Source: Sesamum alatum (lineage: Eukaryota; Streptophyta; Magnoliopsida; Lamiales; Pedaliaceae). Taken from it: a stretch of DNA of 64,000 nt. Shown here in pieces: positions 49,737 through 60,349 of the stretch. The stretch lies in contig JACGWO010000011.1 in the NCBI GenBank assembly GCA_034509735.1, positions 16,963,573 through 17,027,572 on the forward strand, in the 5' to 3' direction. The translations under genes were made by a program, and so were the position numbers. Within the stretch, counting starts at the first letter, position 1. Each line of letters starts with the position of its first letter. Under the pieces are notes generated by a model. That model saw only the letters and a list, made by a program, of their open reading frames with translations. It was not told where the DNA came from and did no database searches.

Positions 49737-50720
49737 GTAATATATTATACAACAATTAATGCTGGTGGTAAAAGTCATATTTGCCCTCTAATAGGACAAA
49801 TAAGTAGTTCACCTACCACTCAATCACCAGCACACTTTCACCCCATTTCTTCATTCTTGCACCTGGACCGAACGAGAAGAGAACCAAAGAACAAGGTGAG
49901 TTCTTCATCTTCTCCCATTCTTCTTCTTGGACTCCATTTTGTATTCTAGAGTTTATATATATAACAACATAGCTTCCATCGATTATTATGCTTTAATGTG
50001 AAAACCGATTAATATTTTTTTTTCCGTATTGGTGAGTTTTACTAACAAAATGTCTTCACATTGGTTTTTCGGTGTTTAATGTTACAGATCCAAGCTCCAT
50101 TTCAAAGTATGTTCGAAATATATATAATTTTTAATTTTGTGACGAATTTTTCATTGTTAAGCTCCATTTTTTTGTGTTAATTTCGGTACTTATGAAGTTG
50201 ATTTGTTTGTTGTTATCATTTTTCATAATTTATCTTGTTCATTATGTTTGTAACTTTCAAGATGTGTATTTTGTGATAGTTTATTTTTAATTTTTCTGTT
50301 TTTCATAATTTCAAGATGTGTATTTTGTGATTTTTTTGTTGTTTTCATTTTTTCTATTTTTAAAAAGCTTGAATATGTGTATTATGTGTGTAACTTTCAG
50401 TTTGAAGATTTGTATTTTGTGATAGTTTCGGTACAACATTGTTAAATTCTATATGGGTTTTTACAACATTGTTAGAATGTATATGTGATTATTTTTCTCG
50501 GGTTTTAATTTATTGGTTATTTAAATTTATACAACATGTTAGTATTGTAATCTAATATTGGTTTCGTGTTTTATGCATCGATTTAAGGTTTTGGATGCCT
50601 TTCATTGTGTATATATTTGCGTTAAGTCCGTTTAAAATTGTAATGGTAGGATGTGGTTTCACGAGAAAATAGAGGCTCGTTGTGCTATCCAAGAAATTTT
50701 GGTCGATGCCCTAAAGATGT

Positions 50721-51107
50721 TAAGGATTTTTTTATCGGTGGTATCGTTTTCGGAGGTCTCAAGTACAAACTTTTAGGGCTAGACGCGGGCTAAGTTATAG
50801 TTTAAAACCTCGAGTTCCAGCTCAAGTTCATGTAATGAAACGTTTAGTAGAAATTAGTGACATTTGTTGTGTTGATAATCTCCGAATGAGTAGAATTGCA
50901 TTTGGAAGGTTGCGTCTCCTCTTGAAAAATCAAGGGGGGTTAAGGGACACTAAACACATTTCTATTAGTGAGCAAGTTGCAATCTTTTTAAGTGTTCTTG
51001 CACATCATAAGAAACACCGAACTGTTAAATACGACTTCATTCGTTCTGCTCGCACCGTAAATAAATATTTTCACATGAGTGCAACATTCCTAGCCCTGAC
51101 CTACTAA
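50721..51107 (+). pseudogene. Harbinger transposase, N-terminal part only
   Basis: A frame open from about 50721 with RRSQVQTFRARR, LKPRVPAQVHVMKRLVE, NLRMSRIAFGRLRLLL, GGLRDTKHISISEQVAIFL and LAHHKKHRTVKYDF. This is the helix-turn-helix part at the start of plant PIF/Harbinger transposases (HARBI1 type). The homology stops at VNKYFH; the DDE nuclease domain that should follow is missing. A copy of gagtgcaacattcctagccc follows and recurs about 60 bp later, which marks a repaired deletion junction. Confidence 0.85.
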
Positions 51108-51114
51108 TGTAAGT

Positions 51115-51567
51115 ACTGAACCTGCTTCTGTGTCACCTGAGTGCTACATTCCTAGCCCTGACCCAAACTTATTTGGTGACGAAATATACTTTGGAAACTC
51201 TTTTGCTTCGGCCAATGCCAATCTGAATGCCGCACCTAGCGACATTGAACGTCAATCATCCAAGAAACGCAAGCATTTAATGGTTACAATTGATGAAAAA
51301 TTCGATGAGAAGTTCGATACTTTTGTTAGTGTGACTAACAACCGATTAGGGGACATTGCTAAACATTTTGGGACGGAGTCGGATGAGTCACATGCCCGCT
51401 GACAAGTTTGGGCATCCATTGAGGTAATGACGGAATTAACGTTAGAGGAGAAATGTTGGGCATCTAGAAACCTTGTCAACAACAAGGCCGATCTTGACTT
51501 GTTCTTAACTATGTCGGAGATGGCTAGAGTTGCCTTTGTGAAGATGATGGTTGACGGGAAAGTGTGA
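51115..51567 (+). pseudogene. Myb/SANT-like protein, C-terminal piece
   Basis: An open stretch with one internal TGA (about 51400). It has an acidic/Ser start, a basic SSKKRKHL, a repeat-like DEKFDEKFDTFVSV, and the block MTELTLEEKCWASRNLV followed by LDLFLTMSEMARVAFVKMM. The last block is the C-terminal domain of the Myb/SANT-like proteins that serve as ORF1 of Harbinger elements. The Myb domain itself is missing here. It is fused by deletion to the truncated transposase. Confidence 0.7.
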
Positions 51568-52404
51568 CTTCTTCGGTAAGTACCGAGATAACCAATTTTT
51601 GTGAATGCATAAATACTTTACCTAATCGTATCATTTTGGGGGCTTTGCAAGTGGATGCACTCGGTAGGATTTTATTATCTAACTATTAGATAATTATCGG
51701 TATGTAATACTTTTTGTGGAATGCTTCGACCACGTTTTGAATGTATACATTAATCGTTCTATCCTTGGGGGTCTCGAAGCATCCTTTAACAACTATGTAG
51801 TAATGGAATGATCTTGTATTGTAGAATTTCTTAGTGTCATTCGCTTTTCTTAATTATTGATACCGTAAATTTCTATGAGAATTTGGTAAACAAATTCTAG
51901 TCTTTAAATGCTCCATGAATAATCTGCTGCTTAATTGTATATGTCATCCAACAATTGCTATGAGAACTTGCTTAATTGTATATGTCATCCAACAATTATG
52001 TCATGTGTTTTGTAGTATGCTTTAATTTGAATGTAGGATGACGTGTGTTATTGAAACTGCCATTGCATCTCTTCAAGAATAGTGAACAACGATAATTGAC
52101 ACATGCTTTAAAAAATGAACAATTTCATAGCTAATGAAATATGTAGTCCGCATGTACCTCATTTTTTAATCTCACAGACGTACTTCCTCGGCATTTTGAC
52201 GTGGCTAAGCATAGAGTTAATTTAAAAACATTAATGAAGTTCATTAAAATGATAAAGACCATACACGAAACATCGAGAACCTTAGCCTACATTAGGGAAA
52301 GATAAAAGACGGGATACAACATAGACACAACGAACACTGAAAATAACAGAATTAAACACCAGCAACTCTAAAATAAGTCCGAATGTAGAAACCATCTTCC
52401 TTTT

Positions 52405-53131
52405 TTATTCCGAACCGGACGACAAGTCAACGATCTCATCAACATCTATCACCACCGATTTGTCTCTCGAAGAACTCGGGCCAGAAGTATTTTTATTTTT
52501 AGAAGTACTTGGCGTACATCCTTGGAAGATAGCTCGCAGTGCATTGAAATTTGGCTCACCAACATGCTCATACGCCTTGCATAGTGGAAACCTCTACACG
52601 ATGGAAATACAAAAAAAAGTAATGAGAAATTAACAACCATAACTATAAGAAATACATATACCACTAAAATTGATATACCTCACAAACATCCTCCCAAAAA
52701 TTTTTAGGAGCATGGAGTGTGTTCTCTCATCAATCACAGTGTACCGCTAGACAAGAAATTAGGTAGCTGAAAGTTTCAAATCGCTCCCCCAATTTTATGT
52801 AGCGATTATAATTAGCGTCTACAGTGAAAGCCTCTTTCATAACAAGATTTACAATTTGGGTGGCGTGCTTGACTGCTTCATAATTTTAGAGGGAATCTCC
52901 ATTATGGGTGCCATCCATGGCTTTATCCCATAGGGCGTCAATGAAACATTGGTTGTGTGCCGGGGTCCATACCGGGGTATACAAATATTTTTGTTGACTC
53001 GATGGTGAAGGTGGAGGTTTGGGGACATAATTCCAACACGCGTTGGTTACGGCTTTTTGGCGAGGAGAAGGGTTTGAGCGCGTCATTGTGTACGACTCTT
53101 GAATACAAGAAAATTGAGATTTTGGCTTCAC
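52405..53131 (-). pseudogene. Myb/SANT-like gene of the Harbinger element, copy 1
   Basis: Exon 1 (53131-52679) has a Pro/Ser-rich start, then VWTPAHNQCFIDALWDKAMDG, the first helix of a Myb/SANT-like domain. The frame is lost after GDSL, and other frames go on with NLVMKEAFTVDANYNRYIKL, ISCLAVHCD and APKNFWEDVCE. A good GT-AG intron (52678-52594) leads to exon 2 (52593-52405): RFPLCKAYEHVGEPNFNALR, a Ser/Asn-rich part and an acidic end IDVDEIVDLSSGSE. Such proteins bind the element ends and help the Harbinger transposase. At least two frame breaks make it non-functional. Confidence 0.72.
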
Positions 53132-53727
53132 AACAATTCGGGAGTTGATGTAAAATGGCTGGACAACTTATGCAATCCAATGTGGTCGGTTTTAAAGGTA
53201 CATAAGGAATAAACACCATGCAATAGTCCAAAATGAAAGAGGACTACATGAATAAGCCAACTTTATACTATGGCATGGTTCAATCATGTCTTCTTACACT
53301 ATGGCATGGTTTAATCATGTCTCCTTTTGCAATTTTCTAAGCTTGCCCAAGGCTGAATCCTTATGTTCCCCATGCACATGAGTTGACAAAACAACAACAT
53401 AAAAGAAGAAATGTTTGAAGAAGAACTATTAACCGTAAATACAATTAAATAACTAGCCGACGAAGGGAAATACAAATAAAAGAAGAAATCTTTCCCCAAC
53501 AAAAATGTTTTAAGACAATTAAATACATAAAAGAAGAAATATTTGAGCACATAAATCGGACAAATGAAATGTCATTACATAAAAATGGCATTAATTAAAA
53601 TGTTCATTACATAACAACAACATTAATTAATTGGTCCTTGCAATATTACTAGAAATACGTACATAGGGAAATTGAACACTTATTACATACATACCATCCA
53701 TTAATTTTTACTCACTCATCCGAATTG

Positions 53728-54320
53728 TTATCTGACGGGGGTGAAAGATTTTTTCACATCCATTTCATCATTACAATTTCCGTTACCATGATTATGTAAA
53801 TTGTGTTCATCATCTTCGGAGTCTTCTCCAGCTGGATTACGAAACACGATTACCATTGATTCCCAAGAAGGATGGGGAAGATTCACGTACACCCTTGCAT
53901 TCCAAGATTTCTGAAAGCTAAATTATGTCACAAATAATATAATAAATTTTAAAAAATATTCATAAAGTTAGTTCTATTTACCTCAATGATAATGTCCCAA
54001 ACATGTTGTTCAGCATGAAGTTCTTTTGTGGTACGATTATAGGACACACCAAAAAAACTTAAAATCCATGAGAATGAAAGGAATCGATTAAACAAACGTC
54101 TTAATGAGGATTCATAAAAACCGTAATCGAAAGACAAACCGTGTTCTCTATTGGTTTCGCACATTGCTTGGCGTATATAATAAGAATCCGGGTAACCTAG
54201 CTCATCTAGACCGATGGCAATCTGATCGACTAGAGTGTCCATGAAGGTTTTCTCCATTTCGACGGTCCAGTTAGTGTTGTAAAGCATTCTACGTTGAAGT
54301 GTAGCGGCATCTGATCCCAA
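53728..54320 (-). CDS. Myb/SANT-like protein of the Harbinger element, copy 2
   Basis: Two exons, 54320-53982 and 53910-53728, joined by a GT-AG intron in phase, give 173 residues. It starts MGSDAATLQRRM, then NWTVEMEKTFMDTLVDQ (first Myb/SANT helix; Trp kept), FYESSLRRLFNRF (third helix region) and HVWDIIIE joined to KSWNARVYVNLPHPSWESM in exon 2. The C-terminus is acidic and Asn/His-rich. The frame is open throughout, unlike copy 1, so it could still be made. It may be an ORF1-type DNA-binding partner of the transposase. It is shorter than typical and lacks the C-terminal block found at 51115-51567. Confidence 0.68.
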
Positions 54321-54666
54321 CTTTTTTTTTTTTTGTCGAATAGTTTCTAAGTGAATTCCTATATACTACAACAATATGGATGAATATATATATATATATA
54401 TATATACTTGGAAATAAATAGTGAAGGATGAATTGTCATGTCAATCAGCTATTGCAAAATGAGAGAATTGCTCACGTGAATGAACAAGTACTAAATATAA
54501 AAGCTTCACAAGAAAAAGGCTGCTGCATTCAAATTCACTATTTATAGAGGTTAAGGATGAGAAAAGGAATATATTCCATTTGAAAGCTACATCATAGTAC
54601 ACATCTATTCCTAGAAGCATGCATGAGTTTTTTGTCATTCACATGTTAGTAACAGAAAACTCACTA

Positions 54667-55175
54667 CTAAATTATATTCATATATAAAACTAATACTACA
54701 AGATGGATTATGAATAAGAACATAGTTACAACCAAAGTTATGTTATTCTGTCGTAAGGCCTTCCTCAACTCACCTCGTACTATTGCAATTTCCGCCTCGT
54801 TAGCATTTATTTTCTTTTCATGAGCATTAAATTTTTTTAATAATCCAGGTATGATAGCAACACTACGATCACACATCGGGGGGTCAATCCATTTGAAAAT
54901 ACCACAGTAACGACCCTGAAATGTGAACACGTTAGGTAGCTAAACACCAAAGCTGAATTAGGTAAAAGATATAACCATACATTTGTGTCGGAGCAACCAT
55001 GGAATCGACGTCCAGGATTTGAGTTAGTCCAAGATGTTTTTGTGACGACAATATTGCCGCATAAGCATAACTCGACACTTCCGCGAATATTAGATGCCGT
55101 GCGGCGACTAGTATTCGTATTCCCAAATGTAGCATTATTTCTAGAAGACCAAGATGTGCTCCGGCCGTTTGACAT
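54667..55175 (-). CDS. GRF zinc-finger, coiled-coil, C-terminal membrane segment protein
   Basis: Exon 1 (55175-54981) and exon 2 (54915-54667), with a 65-bp GT-AG intron in phase 0, give 147 residues. The N-terminus (1-34) is Ser/Asn-rich. The GRF finger spans about 37-83: CLCG, TSWTNSNPGRRFHGCSD, then CGIFKWIDPPMC across the splice. Next come RSVAIIPGLLKKF and a short coiled coil (HEKKINANEAEIAIVRGEL). The end is a hydrophobic stretch (VVTMFLFIIHLVVLVLYM), a possible tail anchor. The reading frame is clean. It lies near the right end of the Harbinger element, opposite to the transposase, and resembles the gene at 4430-4947 of MULE-1. Function is unknown; many plant genomes carry small proteins of this build. 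Confidence 0.82.
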
Positions 55176-56009
55176 TTTTCTAGTGAAAGCTGTAAAATAA
55201 TTTGTAAAAGGATGGATATAACTTCACTACACAAATGAAGACCAATTCTAAATTTTTGAAAATTTAGAGAAAGTTAATTGAATACGGAACAATACAAAAG
55301 AAGCAATAAAATGCGAAATTTAAAACCAAATAAACACAATTTCTTTTAATTTTGTGATGAAATCCAAAAAATTCAAAACCAAAATCAAACATGATTTTCC
55401 CAACCTCAATCACAAATCAGAACCTTAGAAACAAAAAATTAAATTATTGGACATGAATTATGAAAATGAAATGAATTACAGAAATTATATGAACAACCAT
55501 TACATAAAGAACTAAAAAATTATTTCAACAAATTGAATGTTCTTATCGACACTGGAGGAGGTGAAATTATTTGAACTAATTGAATTACTTGAACTAACGC
55601 TGGAGGAGCAGACGAACAAACAAAATACCTACTTTGAATATGGCTTTTCTTACAATGGGGGTAGGTGAAATGATTGTCCCTATTATTTAATTATTGAAGG
55701 TCAAATGGGTAATTTTCCCAAACAAAACAAATAAATACAAAAAAGTAAACACTACACAAATTTTATCATAATTTTTTACTTCATGTAAGTAAACACATTA
55801 CAATTAATACAAGACTTTTTTGATCATTCATTTAATTCAAGATAATCCTATCACTCATATAATTCAGTCCTCAAAGTAAACGGGGCCTCATTATAATATG
55901 ATTGTGGGTGGAGACTTATGAGTAAGTGTTTAATTCATTATTCTAGATTTATTTAGTGATTAAGTGGAGATTTATGTATTACTAATTATGTTATTCATTG
56001 TTTTAGGAG
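55176..56009. other. Harbinger right end and MULE-2 internal, no gene
   Basis: AT-rich sequence with the Harbinger right terminus at 55871-55887. Nothing else is recognised. The stretch after 55887 resumes MULE-2 leader sequence ahead of its PB1-like domain. Confidence 0.5.
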
Positions 56010-57362
56010 AATGAAGTTTAGTTCGGAAATTAACTTTCTTGGGCAAAAGTGCATTGTTACAAATCTGGAATCTGCTGATTATAATTATATTTCACTTTTA
56101 AATGATGTTTGTTGAGCTGCAATTGGTGAAAGAACTACGTGGTTGAGTGCTTTAGTTGTTGTTGAAGGGGTACTTCTTGATACGGGGGATGTGATTACAA
56201 TAACTTCTGATGAGGATATAAATAGCTTATTTGCTATATATCTATCAATAGGATTGGATAGTGTCATTGTAAACCTGCACATATTTGCCTCCACATCACA
56301 AGTGCCAGAACGTGAAGATAATGAAAATTTTATAGACACCATTGTATTATGAGGAAATCAAATAAATGAAGAAGAAATTGAAATAGAAGAAATTAATAAT
56401 TGGAGTGATTCTGAAATGAGGCCACGTAATTGCATGCTATTTCTGATGAAGATAATGAGGACAATCTTAGTTACTACAATTTCAATAATGATAAATCATC
56501 GCAGACAATCAGAACAGAGTGAATGCTTTAAGTGAGAAGATAGAATGTGCTTATTTTGATTTTAAATATAATGATTGTGGAAATCAGATTATCGACTTGC
56601 ATGAAGGGATTATCTTTGATAATGTTCAGCATTTTAAACAGATTCTAACTAGATATTCAGTTCAAGAGGGAATTAAGGTGAAGAAAGTTAAAAATGATAA
56701 GCAGAGGGTGACAACAGTTTGCAATAACAGTGATCAATGTACATGGAGACTACATGCATCTACATATGGTGATGGAGTAACTTTCAAGATAAAAAACATA
56801 ATGGGTTCATACTTGTGTTAGGAAATTGAAAGGTTCTGGGGCATCTGCCAGAGGATTGCAAGTCAGTTCAAGGATGAGTACAAATTTATTGGTAATTCCT
56901 TCTTCTGAATATTTGTTTGAAGTTAGTGACGATAGAAAGTACATTGTGAACCTCAAGGAGTTGACTTGCCAATATAGAGAATGGCAGGTAAGTGGAATCC
57001 CTAGTAAACATGCAATGGGTTGCATTTTGTATATGAGACTTGATCCAGTTTAGTTTGTGGATGAGCATTTGACGCCAGAAGCAAATCTGAGGACCTATAA
57101 AGGGGAGATTCAAACTGTTCTAGATGAATCAATGTGGCCAGAGAATCCACATATCCCTCCATTGAAGCCTCCAATTCACAAGAAAAAGAACAAAGTTTTT
57201 AAACAAGGTCCATTGCAAGTTAATAGGAAAAAGGAGTCAAATGAACCTCCCAAAGTGCATAAATGGTCAATTCACAAGACATGTAATGGGATTGGTCATA
57301 AAAAAAGAACTTGCAGATATAATTCTTCACAAAGTATGCCAAGTCAGGTATTATTTGTTTGA
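56010..57362 (+). pseudogene. MULE-2 transposase remnant without catalytic core
   Basis: Pieces in order: a PB1-like domain from an ATG at 56010 with one stop (SALVVVEGVLLDTGDVI, then LFAIYLSIGLDSVIV), the MuDR DNA-binding domain at 56519-56821 (IIFDNVQHFKQILTRYSVQ, VTTVCNNSDQCTWRLHAST), the SWIM region at about 56905-57050 (LTCQYREWQVSGIPSKHAMG, with the first Cys pair and one His changed or lost), and a zinc knuckle (KTCNGIGHKKRTC, about 57276-57314). About 250 residues bearing the DDE triad are gone between the second and third pieces. Several stops and shifts remain. Confidence 0.85.
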
Positions 57363-58619
57363 TTTAGTTTATTTATATTAGTTTGTGTTATACATTCTAA
57401 TTATGCACATTATCTTAATTAAATTTGCATCATCGAGCTCTCAAAATCTAACTTTGGATGATGGAGTTTCTCAAAGCAGGAACAAGATGATCAAAATTAT
57501 AAAGCCTCCAAATATCTCAGGTTTGAATTTATTTGTTTCAGTTTTTCATTTTTTCTATTTCAATCTTTCAATTGTTGTTTTAGTTTTTTCCTTTTTCTGT
57601 TTTTCTGCATTTTTTCATTCTGTTTTTTCTGCATTTAGTTTTTTAGTTTTTCAGTTTTTCTGCATTTTTTCTTTTTTCCTGCATTTTTTCAATTTCTGTT
57701 TCAACTGTTTTTTTTTTCTATTTCTGTTTCTGTTTTTGCATTTTTTTTGTTTCAATTTTTTCTGCATTTTTTCTGTTTCTATTTCTGTAATTTTTGTTGT
57801 TTTTGCGTTTTATTTTTAGTTTTTCAATTTTTCTATATTTTTTTAAATTTCTGTTTCAGCTTTTTTTCTCCTGTTTCTGTTTGAATTTTTGCATTTTTTT
57901 TGTTTAAGTTTTTTCTGCAGTTTTTCTATTTCTACTTTTGTAATTTTTGCTGTTGCCGTATTTTTCCTGTTTGAATTTATGTTTTATTAAATTTATTCCT
58001 TTTCTTATTTCTCGTGTGTTTGAACAGGACTTGAAATTGTAGCATAATGACTGGAGGAAGGGTGGGAAGAACATTCTGATGACGAAATGCTCGTCTTTTG
58101 TCTGTTTTTTGATGATGTTCTACAACAACACATGCACAAATATTTTTGATGTATTGACATGGTGCAAACACTTTCAACTTAAGTTTTTTGATGTATTGAC
58201 AAACAACTTTTTGATGTATTTTGGCAATGCAAATTTTGTTTGCATCAAATTCAGGTTTTGTAATTTACTGTTTCTTGCTCGTTGTTTACAAGTTTAGTCT
58301 TTTACATGTTTAACAAAGCATTAAACAATCAGTATGCCTAAATTTTTATACCTAAATTATGGTATGAAAATCGCAATTTTCTCCTTAATTTTTATTGTTT
58401 TTGTTAAATTTGATTTGTGCATTTTGTTTCTAATTGCAACATATATTTATAAGGGAGTATGCTTGGCAAAGCACCAAATTTCAACCATCAATAGTGGTCT
58501 TCAAATGGTCATAACTGACTAAATTGAAATTGATTTTGAAAACAGCGGGATGCTTTTGCAATTGTGTATATTTTACAAAAAATTTCAGGGGCATTTTTGT
58601 CAAACACTATTTTCTGACC
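57363..58619. other. MULE-2 3' part, T-rich low complexity
   Basis: 57,530-57,990 is a long T-rich run of imperfect ttttctgttt / tttctgcatt units, probably an expanded intron polypyrimidine tract. Two short open frames after it (58079-58297 and 58334-58522) have no known domain. They are taken as chance. Confidence 0.5.
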
Positions 58620-58728
58620 GGAAAATTGGCCAAAAATTGACCGGACGGATGGAATTGAGAAATGAAAATATTTTTTGGATGTTTTTGAAAATTATTTTAA
58701 AACACAGGAACTAAAATGAAAATAACCC
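58620..58728 (-). repeat. MULE-2 right terminal inverted repeat
   Basis: Inverted partner of 48855-48960. The outer edge is aaaataaccc at 58728, after which copia-1 sequence resumes. Confidence 0.88.
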
Positions 58729-59906
58729 GTGTTTGCTTTGGTGAAGTCAAACATCCATATTACAAAATGCTAAGTAGCAATTTTTTTATTCAGTTCAATT
58801 CCAAAAAAAGTTCATAATACTAAGCAATAAATAAGAAATTTATTTCTGAACACTTTCATCAGCAATCAAGTGATCAATTTTTCCTTTATCATTTCTCCCA
58901 AGTTACTACTCGCCAAATGCAGTTCGGCATAAAGGACCCATGATAGATATTTTATTCCGAAAACGTCAAGAGCATTGAAATTCAATTTTTTGAGATTGAT
59001 CATGTTATAACAAATTAATATTCACTTTTAACATAACATTCAACATATACATATAAGTGGAGTCAAATGTATTACACATACATATGAACTAAAAGTGACA
59101 TAAAAATTACTAACAGTTAGAATCAAATAAGCTGCCATGTAATTGATTTGGATTATCTACGACATGCATTCATATTATTAACTATATTAAAATTAAATTT
59201 GGATTTAAATATTATAATGTTACAAATAGCAATTAAATGGGATTCATGACAAATTTGTTTTTGTCAATAATTAAATTTTTTTTGATATAATAATGCTAAC
59301 AAAACATTTAAAATAATGTATATAGGCATATGAAGGATATCTATGTTGGTGAAGTAAATTAATCAAAATTGACCTCAACTTAGCAAAAAAATGGAATCAC
59401 AATATATGTGCCATGAAATCAAAGAAAAGGACACTTTTAAATAAATATATGAAGAAGCTTCGGGCTTCTTAAATCAAGCCATTATCTCAAATCACTTCAG
59501 GTGAGAAAATCAATAGATATATTTTTATCATTGCTTCTGGGATGAGAATGGAAATAATTGGTATAAAATATTTCACCTATTACTGGAGGTAATTTAACTC
59601 ATTACTTACTTCGGGAAGCAATGAAACTTTATAAAGCACATCCACTTCGAGGGATGGAATCAACAATTATATGTCTACTTCTAAAGGTAATATCAATTAT
59701 GATAAATTTCTTATTTTATATGTCCACTTCAGGGGACAATAAAATGTATAGAATATGATATTTATATCTCATTATTGAATATATAGAAGAAAAAAAATAA
59801 CTATGAATATTGTAAAAGTATACATATATGAAATACGAATTATACATAGAGAAATATTAACCTTTTTACCTTGATCGAGCATATATATAGTTTTGTGCTG
59901 ATAACG
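58729..59906 (-). other. copia-1 leader and gag region, decayed
   Basis: Copia-1 sequence between MULE-2 and the 5' LTR, where the untranslated leader and gag should be. No gag frame can be read. Short related phrases (cacttc, ggga) recur around 59500-59750. A candidate primer-binding site touches the LTR at 59906. Confidence 0.45.
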
Positions 59907-60203
59907 TGTTAAAAACTTAGAAGAATACTAAGTTTTATTGGTCTTTCACACCTAATTATATATGAGAAAAACAATAAGAATAACTATTTCTCCAAATCTC
60001 TTTTCTTATTCTCAAAATGCTTATTTACAAATGATTACATAGTGGTATTTGTAGACCATAAAAAAATGTTGTTACAAACTAAAATATTAAAGAAATATGA
60101 TTACAAACATAATAAAAAATTACAAAAGGTTGGAAACATTATGGGAAAAATACCAAAGGGTATATGCATTCATACATATTAATAATAATATGTATTTGTA
60201 ATA
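59907..60203 (-). repeat. copia-1 5' LTR
   Basis: 297 bp matching 44219-44511. TTCAT follows at 60204-60208. On the minus strand, the adjacent internal sequence cgttatcagcac is of the kind found as primer site in many plant copia elements. Confidence 0.92.
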
Positions 60204-60349
60204 TTCATGCATTTATTTGGTTACTTGATTATGTAATTGGATTAAAATAAAATATTTACTCATTAGGATGACTAGTTTCTTATTTGTACTAAGTAACCAA
60301 TATTTATACCCTACAAGAATTGAATTATTTCTTCTATTACATTTTAAGA
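60204..60349. other. Short AT-rich gap between copia elements
   Basis: Begins with the TTCAT target copy of copia-1. No gene. If copia-2 had a 5' LTR it should be here or further left, and I see none, so copia-2 is truncated at its 5' end. Confidence 0.5.

Larger units (their letters stand above)
49579..55887 (+). mobile_element. PIF/Harbinger element nested in MULE-2
   Basis: The ends ggccccgtttactttga (49579-49595) and its perfect complement (55871-55887) are typical for PIF/Harbinger. The expected 3-bp target duplication is imperfect (taa left, tca right). It contains a truncated Harbinger transposase (plus strand), a Myb/SANT C-terminal piece (plus strand), two Myb/SANT genes (minus strand) and one GRF zinc-finger gene (minus strand). 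The DDE nuclease domain is deleted, so it cannot move by itself. Confidence 0.88.
48855..58728 (+). mobile_element. MULE-2, internally deleted Mutator-like element
   Basis: Terminal inverted repeats of about 105 bp: the left starts gggttattttcattg at 48855 and the right ends with its complement, caaaatgaaaataaccc-like, at 58728. Their ends are unlike those of MULE-1, so it is another family. The plus-strand transposase remnant (56010-57362) has lost its catalytic core. No target duplication is seen (aaaaagtt against gtgtttgc). It sits inside copia-1 and contains the Harbinger element at 49579-55887. Without that insert it would be about 3.6 kb. Confidence 0.87.
44219..60203 (-). mobile_element. 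Ty1/copia retrotransposon copia-1, hosting nested elements
   Basis: Two LTRs (44219-44511 and 59907-60203) begin TGTTA and end TAATA. They are flanked by the same five bases TTCAT (44214-44218 and 60204-60208), the normal copia target duplication. In minus orientation, a polypurine tract (CATGGGAGAG) abuts the 3' LTR at 44512-44521, and a candidate primer-binding site (cgttatcagcac) follows the 5' LTR at 59906-59895. The interior carries protease, integrase, reverse transcriptase and RNase H remains in the copia order, all minus strand. It is interrupted by the MITE at 47135-47636 and by MULE-2 at 48855-58728. Removing these leaves about 5.6 kb, a normal copia length. Frame breaks are common, so it is dead. 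Confidence 0.93.

Noticed and set aside
57385..57819. 144-codon ORF rich in Phe
   Set aside because: It is read from T-rich low-complexity DNA in MULE-2 and has no structure beyond Phe/Ser/Leu runs.
48840..58740. Target-site duplication for MULE-2
   Set aside because: The flanks aaaaagtt and gtgtttgc do not match even loosely, so I do not claim one.
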